Shown here piece after piece: positions 16,575-24,576 of a stretch of DNA of 64,000 nucleotides. The position numbers and the translations under genes are program-made. The DNA is from Ruegeria sp. HKCCA6707 (GTDB lineage: Bacteria > Pseudomonadota > Alphaproteobacteria > Rhodobacterales > Rhodobacteraceae). The notes beneath the pieces were generated by a model, which searched no databases, was not told the DNA's origin, and was given only the letters and a program-made list of their open reading frames with translations. The DNA is taken from the NCBI RefSeq assembly GCF_013033515.1, contig NZ_WQEG01000011.1:30547-94546 (forward strand), written 5' to 3'. The stretch's first letter is position 1. Each line of letters opens with the position of its first letter.

Positions 16575-17894
16575 TCAAGCCTGCCGAGGGACCTTTGGAT
16601 GCAGGTCGTCGATGATGATGGGATGGGCGTGGGGCAGACCCCCTGCCAGATGTGGGTGGTCGGGCGGCAGGTTTGGGTGATCGTGCTGGATGGGATCCTG
16701 GTCCTTGCGCGGCCAGAGGCCAAATGCAGCGACAATCCCCAAGACAGAAAGCGCCGCCATGCTACCAAGCGCGACTGCGGCGCCTGACACGGTCATCAAC
16801 CAACCTGACAGTGGATAAGTCACCAGCCAGCACCCGTGCGACAGGGTGAATTGCGCGGCAAACACGGCAGGACGGTCTTCGGGATGCGCGGATCGGGTCA
16901 ACAGACGGCCTGATGGTGTCAGCGTGGTGGAATAGCCGAACCCGGTCAGCGCCCACAGCGCGACCAGTAGTCCAAGCGTTAACGGGACATGGGCTGCCAA
17001 GATCGCAGCACAGGCCATTGTCGTAGCACCCAGAATTGCTCCACCCAGCATGACGCGGCGATCTTCGATTCGGTCCAGCAGGCGGGGCAGCATGAAGGCG
17101 GCGAGCATTGATCCACCGCCAAACCCGGCCAGCGCAATGGCCACCGCGCTTTCGGACAACCCAAGATCAGATCGCACAATCACAACCGTATTCACGATGA
17201 CCATGGCGCTCAGCGCTGCTGCGCTTGCGTTCAGCGCAAGCAGACCGCGCAGCCGGGGTGTTTTGAGATAGATTTTGATGCCGCGTGTCGTGCGGTCATA
17301 GATCCCGCGGGGCCTGCTGGGTTTGGGCGAGGGCAGGGCGAGCGACACGACTAAGAGGGCCGACGCTACAAAGCCCAAGGCGGTCCCCCAAAACAGGCTG
17401 TTGAAGCTGACCAGTAACAATAAAGCAGCTGCAAAAACCGGGCTCAGCAGGCTTTCCAGATCGTAGGCCAGTCGCGATAGCGATAGCGCGCGGGTATAAT
17501 CCGCCTCGTCGGTCAAAACATCTGGTATCGTGGCCTGAAATGCCGGCGTGAACCCGGCCGAGGCGGATTGCAGAACAAAGATCAGAACATAGACCTGCCA
17601 GACCTCGGTCACGAAAGGCAGGCAGAGCGCCACGGCGGCGCGGATCAGGTCGAGAACAACCAGCATCTTGCGGCGATCCAAACGTTCGGCAAATGCCGCA
17701 GCCAACGGTGCCACGATGACATAGGCAACCATCTTGATCGTAAGCGCGGTGCCAAGGATCAAACCAGCGGCGTCACCCGCCAAATCATATGCGAGCAAGC
17801 CCAGAGCAACCATCGCAAGGCCGGTGCCGGTCAGGGCAACGATCTGTGCGGCCAGCAGGTGGCGATAGGTTCGGTTTCTGAGAACGTTCAACAT
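16575..17894 (-). CDS. MFS transporter with histidine-rich tail
   Basis: 439 residues with about twelve hydrophobic helices of the major facilitator superfamily and basic loop motifs AFAERLDRRKML and DRIEDRRVML at the A-type positions. It resembles drug or metal efflux permeases of the MFS_1 group. The last 40 residues are cytoplasmic and unusually histidine-rich (IQHDHPNLPPDHPHL, LPHAHP; seven His in about 33 residues), a feature linked to metal handling in other transporters. The substrate is otherwise unknown. Same strand as the Lrp-type gene. Confidence 0.87.
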   Translation of the reverse strand: MLNVLRNRTYRHLLAAQIVALTGTGLAMVALGLLAYDLAGDAAGLILGTALTIKMVAYVIVAPLAAAFAERLDRRKMLVVLDLIRAAVALCLPFVTEVWQVYVLIFVLQSASAGFTPAFQATIPDVLTDEADYTRALSLSRLAYDLESLLSPVFAAALLLLVSFNSLFWGTALGFVASALLVVSLALPSPKPSRPRGIYDRTTRGIKIYLKTPRLRGLLALNASAAALSAMVIVNTVVIVRSDLGLSESAVAIALAGFGGGSMLAAFMLPRLLDRIEDRRVMLGGAILGATTMACAAILAAHVPLTLGLLVALWALTGFGYSTTLTPSGRLLTRSAHPEDRPAVFAAQFTLSHGCWLVTYPLSGWLMTVSGAAVALGSMAALSVLGIVAAFGLWPRKDQDPIQHDHPNLPPDHPHLAGGLPHAHPIIIDDLHPKVPRQA

Positions 17895-18062
17895 CGGAAT
17901 TCAGCCTTCGACATGCGTCCCAGCTTTTGTGGCTTTCAACAAAAAGGCAATGGCTTTGACAGCTTGGGTTTGGCACCGCTTGGCCGATGCCCCTTAGATG
18001 GCGTTGAGTTTATGGGGCAAACCTCTTATCTCGGGGGCAATATCGCTCAAAGGATTAGTTGC

Positions 18063-18677
18063 GTGGCGAACCATCTTTACAAAAACGACCTGCCAGACGG
18101 CTTGGACCTGGGGCCTGTTGTGGCCATCGACTGTGAAACCATGGGGTTGAACCCGCATCGTGACCGGCTCTGCGTGATCCAGATGTCGGGAGGCGACGGT
18201 GACAGCCATATTGTTCAGGTCGAAAAAGGCCAGACCGAGGCGCCCAATCTGTGTGCCATGCTGGAGAACCCGGAGGTTTTGAAACTGTTCCATTTCGGAC
18301 GGTTCGATATCGCGGCGATGTATCACGCATTTGGCGCTTTAGCGGCGCCGGTTTATTGCACCAAGATCGCCAGTCGTCTTGTGCGCACCTATACAGACCG
18401 GCACGGGCTGAAGAACCTCTGTCAGGAACTGATCGGCGTCGATATCTCGAAACAGCAGCAGATGAGCGACTGGGGGGCCGAAACCCTGACCGACGCACAA
18501 CTGGACTATGCCGCGTCTGACGTTCTGTATCTGCACCGCTTGCGGGATGCGCTCAACGGGCGTCTTGCCCGCGAAGGTCGGACCGAAATGGCGCAGGCGT
18601 GTTTTGACTTCCTTCCCATGCGTGCCAAGCTGGACCTGGCAGGTTGGCCCGAAACGGATATCTTTGCGCACTCATGA
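18063..18677 (+). CDS. rnd: Ribonuclease D (short, catalytic domain only)
   Basis: About 204 residues of DEDDy 3'-5' exonuclease: motif I AIDCETMGL (D, E), motif II FHFGRFDIAAM (D), motif III YAASDVLYLHRL (Y and D). E. coli RNase D is about 375 residues with HRDC domains, absent here as in other alphaproteobacterial forms. A GTG start was chosen because AAAGGA lies about 7 bases upstream and the family begins with a similar ANHLYKNDLPDG. The stop overlaps the kdsD start (ATGA), placing it first in the LPS operon. Confidence 0.9.
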   Translation: MANHLYKNDLPDGLDLGPVVAIDCETMGLNPHRDRLCVIQMSGGDGDSHIVQVEKGQTEAPNLCAMLENPEVLKLFHFGRFDIAAMYHAFGALAAPVYCTKIASRLVRTYTDRHGLKNLCQELIGVDISKQQQMSDWGAETLTDAQLDYAASDVLYLHRLRDALNGRLAREGRTEMAQACFDFLPMRAKLDLAGWPETDIFAHS

Positions 18678-19642
18678 CCGATAACGAAGCATTCCTGAAA
18701 ACGGCCCGGCAGGTCGTAACCGACGAAGCCCGAGCGCTGGACGTGCTGGCCGACGGTCTGGATGAGCACTTTGCCGAAGCCGTGCACATGATCCTGCAGG
18801 CATCAGGCCGTTTGATCGTCAGCGGCATCGGCAAATCGGGACATATTGGTCACAAGATAGCCGCCACTTTGGCCAGCACCGGAACACCTGCCTATTTCGT
18901 GCACCCGGCCGAGGCCAGCCATGGTGATCTGGGTATGGTGTCAAAAAGCGACGTGGTCCTGGCAATCTCCAACTCGGGCGAAGCGCCCGAACTTGCCAAT
19001 CTGTTGGCCTTCACGCGCCGCTTTGGCATTCCGTTGATTGGCTTGTCCAGCAAGCCCGAAAGCTCGCTGATGAAACAGGCCGATGTGCATTTGCTGATCC
19101 CGTCATTGGGCGAAGCCTGCGGGTTCGGCATGGTACCGTCGATCTCGACCACCTTGACCCTGGCGATGGGTGATGCGCTGGCCATTGCCCTGATGAAATA
19201 CCGCGATTTCAAGCCCGAGAATTTCCGCGATTTCCATCCCGGTGGCAAATTGGGCGCGCAGCTGAGCAAGGTGCGCGACTTGATGCATACCGATATTCCG
19301 GTTGTGCTGTTCGATACCCCGATGAGCGAAGCATTACTGGTCATGAGTCAGAAGAGCTTTGGCGTGGTTGGGGTCACGGATGCCGACGGACGCCTGTTGG
19401 GGATCGTGACCGACGGGGATTTGCGCCGTAACATGGATGGGTTGCTGGAGAAGGCAGTCGAAGAGGTCATGACTCGAAACCCACGCACAATCGGACCCGA
19501 AGAGCTGGCAGAAAGTGCAGTTGCTCTCATGACAATGCAGGCGCCAAAAATCACGTGTTTGTTTGTGGTCGATCCCGAAGGGGATGGACGGGCTCAGGGT
19601 ATCCTTCACATCCATGACTGCTTGCGCGTCGGGTTGGGCTGA
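18674..19642 (+). CDS. kdsD: Arabinose-5-phosphate isomerase KdsD/KpsF
   Basis: 322 residues. SIS sugar-isomerase domain (about 35-180; SGIGKSGHIGHKIA, HPAEASHGDLGM) and two CBS domains (about 205-320; VRDLMHTDIPVV and VEEVMTRNPRT). It converts ribulose-5-phosphate to arabinose-5-phosphate, the first committed step towards KDO for lipopolysaccharide. Cytoplasmic. Starts within the rnd stop, and its last base overlaps the first base of lptC's start, so it is the second gene of an LPS unit. Confidence 0.96.
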   Translation: MTDNEAFLKTARQVVTDEARALDVLADGLDEHFAEAVHMILQASGRLIVSGIGKSGHIGHKIAATLASTGTPAYFVHPAEASHGDLGMVSKSDVVLAISNSGEAPELANLLAFTRRFGIPLIGLSSKPESSLMKQADVHLLIPSLGEACGFGMVPSISTTLTLAMGDALAIALMKYRDFKPENFRDFHPGGKLGAQLSKVRDLMHTDIPVVLFDTPMSEALLVMSQKSFGVVGVTDADGRLLGIVTDGDLRRNMDGLLEKAVEEVMTRNPRTIGPEELAESAVALMTMQAPKITCLFVVDPEGDGRAQGILHIHDCLRVGLG

Positions 19643-20253
19643 TGCGCAATACCATGGATCGCTATTCCCGGATGGTGCAGTTCCTCAAGGTGCTGCTGCC
19701 ATTGGCGGCGATCCTGCTGTTGGCCTCGGTCTTTCTGCTGTCGCGCAGCATCGAAACGGATGTCTCGGTGCCCTTCACAGCCGAAGCGATTGACGAACGG
19801 CTGGCCGATCAGGTGGTGACGATGCCTGACTACAAAGGGGTGACGCGCAACGGCGAGGAGGTTCGGGTAGAAGCGATCCGTGCGGCCCAGGGCACTGACC
19901 GGGATATGCCCACAGCAACGGAATTTCACGGCACTTACAATCTGCACAACGGTGGCGTCATCACGCTTGACTCGAATACCGGCACTATTAGGCCCGACAA
20001 AGGCACAGCTACCTTTGAAGGCGATGTCGTGATCCTGACGGCTGACGGTATTCAGGTGACCACCGATCTGCTGAACACGTCGCTGGATGAAATCCGCGGC
20101 GATACGCCAGGGCAGGTCGATGGTGTTGGTCCGATTGGAGAATTTACAGCCGGGCGCATGACCTTTGGAACTAAAAAAAAGGATGGCCCGGTCCATATTC
20201 TTTTTACAGATGGGGTGAAACTGATATACGAACCCCCAAAAGCAGAAAGATAA
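19642..20253 (+). CDS. lptC: LPS export protein LptC
   Basis: 203 residues with one N-terminal membrane helix (about 14-33) followed by a periplasmic beta-jellyroll domain. LptC links the LptBFG ABC transporter to the LptA bridge that carries lipopolysaccharide to the outer membrane. Identified by its position (kdsD-lptC-lptA-lptB) and by the pattern VEAIRAAQGTD, VILTADGIQVTTDLL. Near the 3' end a run of eight A (20173-20180) encodes TKKKDG. lptF/lptG are not in this window. Confidence 0.9.
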   Translation: MRNTMDRYSRMVQFLKVLLPLAAILLLASVFLLSRSIETDVSVPFTAEAIDERLADQVVTMPDYKGVTRNGEEVRVEAIRAAQGTDRDMPTATEFHGTYNLHNGGVITLDSNTGTIRPDKGTATFEGDVVILTADGIQVTTDLLNTSLDEIRGDTPGQVDGVGPIGEFTAGRMTFGTKKKDGPVHILFTDGVKLIYEPPKAER

Positions 20254-20256
20254 CTC

Positions 20257-20751
20257 GTGATTGATTTGCGCGCCGCCCTTGTATCCATTGCCCTCAGTTT
20301 CACGGCAATACCTGTTGCGGGGCAAGAAGCGCAGGTCGCGTTCGGGTCGCCAAATGCTGACCCTACACTTCCGGTCGAAGTCACCTCGGAAACCTTGAAC
20401 GTCAACCAGGAAGACGGCTCGGCCGAGTTCATCGGCAATGTGATCGTTATTCAAGGCGAGATGCGTCTGACGGCTGAGCGGGTTCTTGTGATCTACAATC
20501 AGGAACGTTCGGCCATTGAACGGATGGAAGCGACCGAAGATGTGGTGCTGGTCAGTCCGCCGGATGCGGCAGAAGGCGACTGGGCAGAGTACACGATCGA
20601 TACCGGTGTCATCAACATGCGCGGGAATGTGCTTTTGACCCAGGGGCCCAGCGTGATCAGCGGCGACGAGATGGAAGCGAACCTGACCACAGGCACCGCG
20701 ACCATGAGCGGCAATGTCAAAACCATATTGCAGCAGGGTGGCGGCAACTGA
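20257..20751 (+). CDS. lptA: LPS export bridge protein LptA
   Basis: 164 residues from a GTG start 3 bases after lptC. Signal peptide about 1-22, then an OstA/LptA beta-jellyroll domain with the repeats EVTSETLNVNQEDGSAEFIG, MRLTAERVLVIYN and VLLTQGPSVISGDEMEANLT. It forms the periplasmic bridge for lipopolysaccharide. The last base overlaps the lptB ATG. Confidence 0.94.
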   Translation: MIDLRAALVSIALSFTAIPVAGQEAQVAFGSPNADPTLPVEVTSETLNVNQEDGSAEFIGNVIVIQGEMRLTAERVLVIYNQERSAIERMEATEDVVLVSPPDAAEGDWAEYTIDTGVINMRGNVLLTQGPSVISGDEMEANLTTGTATMSGNVKTILQQGGGN

Positions 20752-21509
20752 TGGCGAAACCCAAACTTACGGTTGCAGAAGGCTCATCTGGTCTGAGGAT
20801 CGAAAAGCTTCGTAAATCCTATCGCAAGAAAACCGTCATCCGCGACGTCTCGATGACTTTGGATCGTTCCGAGGTGGTGGCGCTGTTGGGCCCTAACGGA
20901 TCGGGCAAAACGACGACCTTCTATTCCGTTGCAGGTCTGGTGTTCCCCGAGGCCGGTACGGTGACAATTGACGGTCAAAACGTGACAACCCTGCCGATGT
21001 ATCGCAGGGCCCGGTTGGGCATCGGGTATCTTCCGCAGGAAATGTCGATCTTTCGGGGTATGAGCGTTGAAGACAATATCGCCGCCGTTCTGGACATTAC
21101 CGTTGACCACGTTCACCGCCGCAAAGAGCGGTTGGAAGAGCTGCTTTCGGATTTCTCGATCGAGCATCTACGCCGCGCACCCGCCTTGGCCTTGTCCGGG
21201 GGTGAACGGCGGCGCGTCGAAATAGCGCGCTGCTTGGCTGCAGATCCCAAGTATCTGTTATTGGACGAGCCTTTTGCAGGGGTCGATCCGATCAGCGTCG
21301 GCGATATCCGTCATCTGGTGGCCGATCTGAAGAAGCGCGGGATCGGTGTTTTGATCACAGACCATAACGTGCGGGAAACGCTTGAGATTGTCGATCGTGC
21401 CTACATCCTGCATGACGGGCAGATGCTGATGTCCGGCACTCCCGATGAAGTTGTGGAAAACGAAAACGTGCGGCGTGTTTATCTGGGTGAAAATTTCAAG
21501 ATTTCATGA
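20751..21509 (+). CDS. lptB: LPS export ABC transporter ATPase LptB
   Basis: 252 residues. Walker A LLGPNGSGKTTTF, ABC signature LSGGERRRVEIAR, Walker B YLLLDEPFAGVDP and H-loop ITDHNVRET, all as in LptB. Cytoplasmic ATPase that drives lipopolysaccharide extraction together with LptF/LptG. The extra-long N-terminus (about 18 residues before the fold) is common in alphaproteobacteria. Followed by hpf after 253 bases. Confidence 0.97.
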   Translation: MAKPKLTVAEGSSGLRIEKLRKSYRKKTVIRDVSMTLDRSEVVALLGPNGSGKTTTFYSVAGLVFPEAGTVTIDGQNVTTLPMYRRARLGIGYLPQEMSIFRGMSVEDNIAAVLDITVDHVHRRKERLEELLSDFSIEHLRRAPALALSGGERRRVEIARCLAADPKYLLLDEPFAGVDPISVGDIRHLVADLKKRGIGVLITDHNVRETLEIVDRAYILHDGQMLMSGTPDEVVENENVRRVYLGENFKIS

Positions 21510-21762
21510 CGTTGCGCGGAAAGACGCCAAATTGTTAGGCGAAATCGCGTATATACACGACCTGTTTTGATTGACTCTTCGGCTGTCTCTTGCCTCAATT
21601 GGCACATGGCATTTCTTCGGTTCCAATCTGGATCAGGATGCCCCTTCTTTGAAGGGTGTGATCTCAGACAACCCCGGGACATGCCGCTATCCCCCACCCG
21701 ATAAAAACAGGCACGTTGCGCGACGCAATGTCAGAATGGGTGTGAATTGTGAAGGAGACCAC

Positions 21763-22326
21763 ATGCGTTACCAAATCAGCGGAAAACAGATCGACATCGG
21801 TGCGGCTCTGCAGACCCATGTGCAGACCGAGCTGGGCGAGGTTGTGGGCAAATATGCTCAAAGACCGACCGACGCCAATGTCGTGTTTTCCCGTTCGGCG
21901 CATGAATATGTGTGTGAAACCACTGTTCATTTGTCCACAGGGCTGACGGCGCAGGCCAAAGCCCACGCAACCGAAATCTATGCAGCTTTCGAGGCGTGTT
22001 GTGACAAAATGGAAACGCAATTACGGCGGTACAAGCGCCGTTTGAAAGACCATCACAAGGACCGGGTCGAACCGGTTGAACTCTTTGGTGCGTCCTCTTA
22101 TATCCTCGCGTCTGACGATTCGGACGTGGCAGACGAGCCAGAAACGCTGCAGCCCATGATTGTGGCTGAAATGGAAACAAAAATTCCATCTCTCAGCGTG
22201 GGCGAGGCCGTTATGCAAATGGAACTTGCGGGCGCACCTGTTTTGGTGTTCCGAAATGAAAACAAGGATGGATTGAATGTCGTTTATCGTCGCGATGACG
22301 GTAATATCGGTTGGATCGATCCGTAA
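21763..22326 (+). CDS. hpf: Ribosome hibernation promoting factor, long form
   Basis: 187 residues. N-terminal S30AE/HPF domain (about 1-100; MRYQISGKQIDIGAALQTHV, EIYAAFEACCDKMETQLRRY) and the C-terminal dimerisation domain of long HPF (about 130-187; VAEMETKIPSLSVGEAVMQM ... YRRDDGNIGWIDP). It pairs idle 70S ribosomes into 100S particles in stationary phase. A GAAGGAGA ribosome site decides the start at MRYQIS. Upstream codons in the same frame are not used. Confidence 0.96.
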   Translation: MRYQISGKQIDIGAALQTHVQTELGEVVGKYAQRPTDANVVFSRSAHEYVCETTVHLSTGLTAQAKAHATEIYAAFEACCDKMETQLRRYKRRLKDHHKDRVEPVELFGASSYILASDDSDVADEPETLQPMIVAEMETKIPSLSVGEAVMQMELAGAPVLVFRNENKDGLNVVYRRDDGNIGWIDP

Positions 22327-22387
22327 CAGGCAAGGATACTAAGACGAACTTTCGCGATTGCGATTGTTGCGTCATTGGAGCGTGATC

Positions 22388-22852
22388 ATGGAGCTTTCGA
22401 GCATATTGAAGCCCGAGGCGGTACGCATTCTATCTGCGGCCTCTAGCAAGAAGAGATTGTTTCAGGAAATCGCAGACGTTGCGTCTGCGGCGCTGAGCAT
22501 GGATGCGCAGGCCATTGTCGAAAGCCTATTGGAGCGAGAAAGCCTGGGCCCTACCGGAGTAGGCCATGGTGTCGCCTTGCCGCACGCGAGGCTGCCAGAC
22601 ATTGACTCTGTCACTGGCGTTTTCGTGCTTTTGGAAAAGCCGATTGATTTCGGTTCGGTCGATCGTCAGCCGGTCGACCTAGCCTTTTCGTTGTTTGCGC
22701 CAGAAGATGCAGGTGTTGACCATTTGAAGGCTTTGGCCCTTGTATCGCGGACACTGCGCGAACAGTCCGTCTGCGCTAAGCTGAGAGCCAATCCGGACCC
22801 GGTCAAAATCTACGCAATCCTGACCGAAGCACAGTCGGTTCAGGCCGCGTGA
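22388..22852 (+). CDS. ptsN: PTS IIA-like nitrogen regulatory protein PtsN (EIIA-Ntr)
   Basis: 154 residues with the phosphorylated histidine in GHGVALPHARLP (H66). A phosphate relay protein of PTS-Ntr that modulates potassium transport and nitrogen or carbon metabolism rather than moving sugar. Start chosen at MELSSILKPE, the usual family N-terminus. Follows hpf by 61 bases, as in the conserved lptB-(rpoN)-hpf-ptsN order. Confidence 0.94.
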   Translation: MELSSILKPEAVRILSAASSKKRLFQEIADVASAALSMDAQAIVESLLERESLGPTGVGHGVALPHARLPDIDSVTGVFVLLEKPIDFGSVDRQPVDLAFSLFAPEDAGVDHLKALALVSRTLREQSVCAKLRANPDPVKIYAILTEAQSVQAA

Positions 22853-22856
22853 TACA

Positions 22857-22885
22857 AAAAAGCCCCCGGAAAAACGGGGGCTTTT
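22857..22885. terminator. Bidirectional terminator between ptsN and the CAP-protein gene
   Basis: AAAAGCCCCCG paired with CGGGGGCTTTT, 11-bp stem, loop GAAAAA. A-tract on one side and T-tract on the other, so it can stop both convergent genes. Confidence 0.9.
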
Positions 22886-22903
22886 GAATGAGACAGGCTG
22901 CGC

Positions 22904-23419
22904 TCAGCCGCCGGTGCCCATTTCCAACGTCCACCAGATCTTGCCGTTGTTTTCCTGATGCCACGCGAATCCCATTTGCGTGGCGCGCGGATCCATGATC
23001 ACGGATCGCGGCCCGGGCTCTTGCATCCATGCGGCCAGCGTTTCGGTTTCGGTCTCAAACGTCTCCGAGATCGCCTCGCCGAGGAAGGTCCCGAAATAGC
23101 CGACCCGCGCGGCACGATCCAATGGTGATGAACCATCGGACCCGAAATGCCAGGGCCGGTTCTGGCGGGCCATGTCCTTGGAATGCGTGGCAGCTGCAGC
23201 GTTGAGTTGCGCATTCAGTTGTACAGGTTGCAGGCCAGAGGCCTGACGCAAAGCGTTCACCGAATCAACCATGCGGAATTGCAGCTTTTCCGGGTTGCCG
23301 CGGATTTTGTAGACCGTCGGCAACGGCCTGCCATCGGTGCCCAAAGTGGTCGTCGCCGAATCAGTACAAGCCGCCAGAGCGACCAAACAAATCAACAGAA
23401 AGGGAAGAATACGCGTCAT
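22904..23419 (-). CDS. CAP/SCP-domain lipoprotein
   Basis: 171 residues. N-terminal lipoprotein signal with cysteine C18 in the lipobox LVALAAC, followed by a CAP (cysteine-rich secretory/PR-1 like) domain: VNALRQASGLQPVQLNAQLN, AAATHSKDMARQNRPWHFG (conserved His), PGPRSVIMDPRATQMGFAW. Likely anchored in a membrane facing the periplasm. Bacterial CAP proteins have no agreed function. Start chosen at MTRILPF because the lipoprotein signal begins there. Divergent from the L,D-transpeptidase gene. Confidence 0.9.
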   Translation of the reverse strand: MTRILPFLLICLVALAACTDSATTTLGTDGRPLPTVYKIRGNPEKLQFRMVDSVNALRQASGLQPVQLNAQLNAAAATHSKDMARQNRPWHFGSDGSSPLDRAARVGYFGTFLGEAISETFETETETLAAWMQEPGPRSVIMDPRATQMGFAWHQENNGKIWWTLEMGTGG

Positions 23420-23589
23420 GATGGGTCCGAAATTTGTGTCCTCACCGGAAATAGCTTGCGAAAGCCTAGGGGGCAAACATGCAATGAGAGAATGTTGCGT
23501 GAATCTGCCGGTTTGGTTTGCGACTGAAGCATTATCGCCATAAAATACCATAGATATTCGCATTTGTGCTTGGAAAAGGACCGTATCCG

Positions 23590-24189
23590 ATGGTCAAGAA
23601 ACCAATTTCGAACACCACGCGCCGGGGATTTTTGGCTGGTGCCGCTGTAAGTTTGGCCTCGCCCGCGGTCGCGCAATACATCCCAGGCGATCCTTTGCGC
23701 CCAGCACCGGAACCCGAGCCCGCTGTGCGCCGCAATATCTCGGGTTTCCGGGCGTTGGACTGGCAGCCTTACTTTTCAAACACCAAAAACGGCGCGATCC
23801 TTGTCGATACGGTCTCGCGTGCGCTGCATTATTGGTCAGATGATCAATCCGTGTACAAACTCTACCCGTCTTCGGTGCCTTTGACCGAAGAAATGACCCG
23901 CCGGGGACGGACCAGCGTGATCCGCAAAGTCGAAGGTCCCAGCTGGGCACCAACCCCTTCGATGAAAAAGCGGAACCCCGAATGGCCGGACTTCATTCCG
24001 CCTGGACCGGATAACCCATTGGGAACACACGCTTTGTACCTCAGCTGGAAGTATTATCGCATCCACGGAACACATGACACGCGCAAAATCGGCCGCAGGT
24101 CGTCGAACGGATGCATTGGTTTGTTCAACGAAGACATCGCCGAGCTGTTTTCGATGACCAAAGTCGGCACGCAAGTGTTGCTAATATGA
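23590..24189 (+). CDS. L,D-transpeptidase (YkuD domain), Tat-type signal
   Basis: 199 residues. N-terminal twin-arginine signal (NTTRRGFLAGAAVSLASPA) then the YkuD catalytic region ending IGRRSSNGCIGLFNEDI, where His (in YRIHGTHDT) and Cys (in SNGCIGL) form the active site. These enzymes make 3-3 crosslinks in peptidoglycan or attach lipoproteins to it. The ATG at 23590 was preferred over an upstream GTG because AAAAGGA lies about 9 bases before it. Confidence 0.92.
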   Translation: MVKKPISNTTRRGFLAGAAVSLASPAVAQYIPGDPLRPAPEPEPAVRRNISGFRALDWQPYFSNTKNGAILVDTVSRALHYWSDDQSVYKLYPSSVPLTEEMTRRGRTSVIRKVEGPSWAPTPSMKKRNPEWPDFIPPGPDNPLGTHALYLSWKYYRIHGTHDTRKIGRRSSNGCIGLFNEDIAELFSMTKVGTQVLLI

Positions 24190-24328
24190 CGACATTTTCG
24201 CGCAGCGCGCGGGCTGAATCGCAAGTTGCAATTGCATTCCTCGGGCATTGCTGATTAGAAAAACTCACGAGGTAAGTCTTAGATGTGCGGTTTCGCTAAT
24301 TGGAATCGTGCAAATTCTGGAGGTTAAT

Positions 24329-24511
24329 ATGAAGAAACTCGTTCTCGCCGCTGCACTGACCGCCGCTGCTTCGACCGCTTATGCGGGTAACCTGGAAGAG
24401 CCGGTCGTTGAAGCGCCGGTTATCGTCGAGGAAACTCAAGGTTCTTCGCAGGGCATCATCCTGCCGCTGATCCTGCTGGTCGTTGTTGCTGCTGCTGTTG
24501 CCGCAAGCTAA
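24329..24511 (+). CDS. Small secreted/membrane protein of 60 residues
   Basis: Begins with a signal peptide (KKLVLAAALTAAASTAYAG), then an acidic, Val/Pro-rich stretch (EEPVVEAPVIVEETQGS) and a C-terminal hydrophobic segment (GIILPLILLVVVAAAVAAS). The ribosome site GGAGG is 5-6 bases before the ATG, and a perfect terminator follows at once. Small proteins of this make-up are abundant in roseobacters; I do not recognise a function. It may sit in the inner membrane after export. Confidence 0.8.
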   Translation: MKKLVLAAALTAAASTAYAGNLEEPVVEAPVIVEETQGSSQGIILPLILLVVVAAAVAAS

Positions 24512-24530
24512 TTCGATACAGAATTCCTGA

Positions 24531-24562
24531 AAAAGGCGGTGGATCGTTCCACCGCCTTTTTT
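24531..24562. terminator. Terminator between the 60-residue gene and hemH
   Basis: AAAAGGCGGTGGA / TCCACCGCCTTTT, 13-bp stem with a 4-base loop and T-tract, able to work for both convergent genes. Confidence 0.92.
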
Positions 24563-24576
24563 GTTTGAGGCGCTGG

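Noticed and set aside
17568..18062. Upstream extension of the RNase D frame
   Set aside because: It runs antisense through the MFS gene; the family N-terminus starts at 18063 with a good ribosome site.
21595..21640. Possible sigma-54 promoter TTGGCAC before hpf
   Set aside because: The -24 element is present but no GC element is at the right spacing.
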